Assembly: GCF_000485595.1 (NCBI RefSeq)
Contig: NW_014578233.1
Coordinates: 71,825-95,425 of the forward strand
Direction: 5' to 3'
DNA from: Priapulus caudatus
Lineage: Eukaryota; Priapulida; Priapulimorpha; Priapulimorphida; Priapulidae
DNA: 23,601 nucleotides
Shown here one piece after another: positions 20,563-23,601 of this stretch. A program made the position numbers and the translations under genes. Within the stretch, counting starts at the first letter, position 1, and every line of letters starts with the position of its first letter. The notes under the pieces are model-generated. The model saw only the letters and a list, made by a program, of their open reading frames with translations, was not told where the DNA came from and did not search any database.

Positions 20563-20929
20563 TATGGGATGTGGTCTACGCTGTTGACCATAAGAAACGA
20601 TGACCGCATACTCTCTCCAACATGTACATAGGTTTGAAGTTATTGCATAAAAATATTAAGGTAACACATTTAACCAAAGAAATTCAAGTTTACCCAACTT
20701 ACTATTTTACTACACTGTCACCAATAAAAAGCACCATAAACTTGAAAGACTTTTTCATTTGAAATCTGTACTGTAGGAAATGCGGCGTAGGTGGAAAGCG
20801 GAGGGAGCATAGATTATTAGGTAGGCTGTGTGCAGGGTAACACATACTACTCAGTTTCGATTTATATATGTGACACTTTTCCTAACACTAACCACGTCAC
20901 AGTAACAGTATCGTTATCAATCTCATTTG

Positions 20930-22305
20930 ACATTTACCTGATTTACCTGATTCCACCTCTCACCTGTAGGTTTGGAGTGGATCGAAGGGTAGCAAGACTA
21001 CTGTCTTGTATAAATCCCCATCCTTACATATTCATCCACATGGCTTTTGAACGAGTTAATTGATTTAGCTTGTACTGCTTCTTCTGACAGGTTATTCCAG
21101 TGATTTATTACTCTAAAACTGAAAAAATGTTTCCTTAACTCTAGTCGTGCACGCGGAGTGAACAATTTTAGGCTATTGCCACGAGTACTGTTGTATTCCG
21201 ATCTTGTAAAGAATTTTGTAGGGTCAATTAGTTCGTAGCCATTCATTAGTTTTAAAGTTTCAATGAAGTCTCCTCTTAGTCTTCTCTGTTCCAGTGTTAT
21301 AAATCCTAGTTTCTCTAGTCTTTGTTCATAGGAAAAATGACGAATTTCTGGAATCACACGCGACATCCTTCTTTGCACCTTTTCCAGTAACACTATATCT
21401 TTCTGCAAATAGGGATTCCAAGATTGGACAGCATATTCAAGGTGAGGTCTAACCAGTGATTTGTAAAGCTGAAGGATTATTTTTTTGTCTTTATATGTTA
21501 TAGTTCTATTGATGATTCCCAGTATTTTGTTCGCTTTACTGGCAGCTATGGCACATTGCTTACTGTTCTTAAGGGATTCAGTTATGATTACTCCAAGGTC
21601 CTTCTCTTGTTGTACTTGCTCCAAGATGTGCCCATTCATGTTGTATTTATGCTTTTGGTTGTTGTGACCATAATGGATACTTTTGCATTTGTCAGCATTG
21701 AACAACATTTGCCAGTCATTGGACCATCCTAGTACCGTTTGCAGGTCATGTTGCAGTGCTTCAGTGGCTGCTGTTGTGGATACTTTTCTGAATATTTTGG
21801 TATCATCTGCAAACTTTAATATATGGCTTGTGACATTTTCGTCTATATCATTGATGTAGATGAGGAACAGTACTGGGCCCAGTACTGAACCTTGAGGGAC
21901 ACCACTTGTTACCCCTAACCAATCTGAAAATTTCCCATTTAGGACCACTCTCTGCTTCCTATTTGTGAGTCATGACTCTATCCATCTACTGACCTGTCCT
22001 GTGATACCATGTGCTTGCAGTTTGTCGACAAGTCGTTTGTGGGGTACCTTATCGAAGGCTTTAGAAAAGTATATTGCATCCACAGGGTCTCCGTGGTCTA
22101 CATATACTTTGTCACTAGTTCGAGGAACTCCAGTAAATTCGTTTGGCATGACCTACCACATATGAACCCATGCTGAGAGTCTTTAATTAGCTTGTGATGA
22201 TTCAGATGGTCTACTATAGCTGCCCTGGTGTGACTTTCTAACACTTTACATATTAATTATTATAGAGGTTAGACTAAGTGGTATATAATTGATGTGTCTA
22301 TTACA
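20930..22305 (-). pseudogene. 5'-truncated, decayed CR1-clade LINE reverse transcriptase
   Basis: Minus-strand reverse transcriptase remnant, from the NYIPLSLTS motif (near 22290) through HGFICGRS, FSKAFDKVPHKRL, SGVPQGSVLGPVLFLIYIND and the catalytic FADDTK, to the CR1-type C-terminal region with YKSLVRPHLEYAVQSWNP and EKVQRRMSRVI, ending at a stop near 20998. Breaks: a frameshift around 22108-22118; loss of two residues in motif A (Y-FSKAFD, where the family has LDFSKAFD, so a catalytic Asp is missing); and a TGA at 21972-21970 where Trp is expected. The endonuclease and N-terminal parts are absent. A duplicated AATCAGGTA near 20933-20955 may be the 3'-terminal short repeat of the element. 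Clade from motif resemblance to chicken CR1. It cannot move on its own. Confidence 0.92.
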
Positions 22306-22336
22306 GCTCGTACTGCGTTGTTTGTTGCGACATGCG

Positions 22337-22489
22337 ATCAGGAGTCTATCTTGTCCGCACGCAGACGTTATAACTCCGCTTTGCTAATCTGAGGGTGCGG
22401 GTTTAACCCATTACTGGGGTCTGCGTCGGCTCGGACTACCTAGGGTCTATCAATCACTGAATCAGGAGTCTGATAAGACTCCTGATGCG
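22337..22489. repeat. Inverted-repeat-bounded segment with tRNA-like core
   Basis: ATCAGGAGTCT at 22337-22347 recurs at 22461-22471 and, inverted after a GATA loop, at 22476-22486; GCG flanks both outer ends. Inside, ACGCAGAC pairs with GTCTGCGT about 50 nt later like an acceptor stem, and GGTTTAACCCA vaguely resembles a B box. It may be a tRNA-derived SINE fragment or a small MITE. Confidence 0.4.
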
Positions 22490-23453
22490 ATTAATGGCCT
22501 TACTACGCTTAGAGGCAGAACAGCTCAGACATACAAGGAGCAGAATGAATTGTGATGCAACTAACTAGATCTAACATAGTGATCTATCTCTTGAACTAGT
22601 GACGGTCGTTTAAGTAAGACGCATGACAGGGAAATGCGGAAAATTTAAGTTTGGCTCACCTTTTCTCGTCCTCTCACAAAATCACACTAGCATCATGGTT
22701 CAATATCTCTCCGCAAGGTGGTGTAAAGTTTTGTATTGAAGATTTTTAATTATTTATAATTATGATTTATAAGATTGTATCCTATTTATAGAATTAACTC
22801 ATAACTGTTATTCATAAAACGATAAGTTAACTTACTTTGTTCTAACAATTTTGAGTTACAGCAGCTGATTGTATTTATTCAGTGACTGTATCATCGTCAA
22901 CGTCTGTTGTGTCATGGCTGGCTAACACAGCGGGTTGCCCAGTTTATCACTAACGATGAATGTTCATTCAAATAAAGAGGTGAAATCCCCAGAAGATGCA
23001 GATATTCAAGACTCCAAGTTTGCAGAGTTAGTGTCTACTGTCGACGACGACGGTCTACAAAGCACAGAGCTTTACGAGTTTAGTCGTACATAACAACCAC
23101 ATACTTTGACATACTCACATAGGCCTAACCTCTAACCCGACCAGGCTGTGTGACTAACGTCAATATATATGTATTCTAACCCTAGCAATACCGTTTCTTG
23201 GAGCTACCTAACCTCATAACCTCATAAGTGATAATCTTCAAAAGTCCTGGAGACTATAACGAAGATGGAGAGAGTGGATCAAGTCGGTAGACCCACACTG
23301 CGGATCGCAGCGGAAAAAGTTGTGAATTTGCTAGTTACCAAGGATGAAGGCAGTGAATTCCAATACGGAATCACAGAGACAAAGAAGCTAAACTTAAAGG
23401 GATCCTTAACTTAGAAGTTTGTACATGCCGAAAACAGCCCAGATAGCATGCTT
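22490..23453. other. Unassigned right-hand region with two short plus-strand reading frames
   Basis: An ATG with a purine at -3 at 22963 opens a 45-codon acidic frame starting MNVHSNKEVKSPEDADIQD, with a donor-like GAG|GTGAAA inside. A second frame, open from 23235 with its ATG at 23265, starts MERVDQVGRPTLRIAAEKVV and ends at 23411. Neither resembles a family I recognise, and splice support is weak. They could be 5' exons of a gene running off the right edge, or chance. Confidence 0.25.
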
Positions 23454-23601
23454 ACGTTGGGCCAACGTTGGCATTTGGTTGGCACGGTCACGGTTGGCAA
23501 TATGACAGTTGGGCCAACGTTGGGCCAACGTTGGCACGGTCATGGTTGGCATGTGGTTGGCATCGACGTTGGCCAACGTTGGCGTATGGTTGGCATGGTC
23601 G
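23454..23601. repeat. TTGGC/CCAACGTTGG minisatellite, cut by the right edge
   Basis: Repeated CCAACGTTGGC, GGTTGGCA and CACGGTCAYGGTTGGC units of variable order, continuing past the window. Each unit carries TTGGC, the half-site of NF-I-type proteins, which may be coincidental. Confidence 0.92.

Noticed and set aside
1-23601. CRISPR arrays, operons, ribosome binding sites and phage features
   Set aside because: The spliced genes, LINE and MITEs show eukaryotic nuclear DNA; the tandem repeats lack spacer structure.

Overview
Animal (metazoan) nuclear DNA, A+T-rich, with spliced genes, CA microsatellites, minisatellites, small DNA transposons and a CR1-type LINE. The compact introns (about 11 kb for the coding part of a gene that I recall exceeding 100 kb in human) and the repeat types suggest an invertebrate. 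A marine deuterostome is a guess from the repeat style, not shown by the sequence.

The main gene is a complete BANP (SMAR1) orthologue on the minus strand, from the start codon at 18232 to the stop at 7425. Eleven coding exons join with consistent phases and GT/AG sites into a 490-residue protein. It has a basic N-terminal half, a short coiled coil, the LITLNSE and [12 protein letters not shown] blocks, a BEN domain (about residues 246-342) and a Gln-rich C-terminal tail. A non-coding 5' exon must lie upstream of 18237 and was not located.

About 3 kb downstream on the same strand is a 13-codon first coding exon, MSRRKQLHPKPCK, ending at a GTGAGT donor (4407-4368). This is the RBBP4/NuRD-recruiting N-terminus found on FOG/ZFPM, SALL, BCL11 and ZNF423/521 zinc-finger proteins. 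From memory, human BANP is followed on 16q24.2 by ZFPM1 in the same orientation, so this is most simply the start of a ZFPM (FOG) gene whose body lies beyond the left edge, and a case of ancient microsynteny.

Layout, left to right: CA repeat (1-97); featureless DNA; palindromes and a degenerate minisatellite (2722-3600); a hAT-like MITE with an 8-bp target duplication inside the ZFPM-like first intron (3847-4247); the ZFPM-like first exon with a CpG-rich 5' flank (4368-4600); featureless DNA; a CRE/E-box-rich tandem array running into a 56-bp minisatellite that contains the BANP stop codon (6290-7460); BANP (7425-18237) with intronic repeats including a second hAT-like element; a hairpin (19093-19151); a Harbinger-like MITE (20267-20559); a decayed CR1 LINE (20930-22305); a palindromic tRNA-like segment (22337-22489); two unexplained short reading frames (22963-23411); and a TTGGC minisatellite running off the right edge.

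Both genes encode chromatin-associated transcription regulators. BANP binds unmethylated CGCG elements through its BEN domain; FOG-type proteins are GATA cofactors that recruit NuRD. Nothing in the window shows that the two act together.
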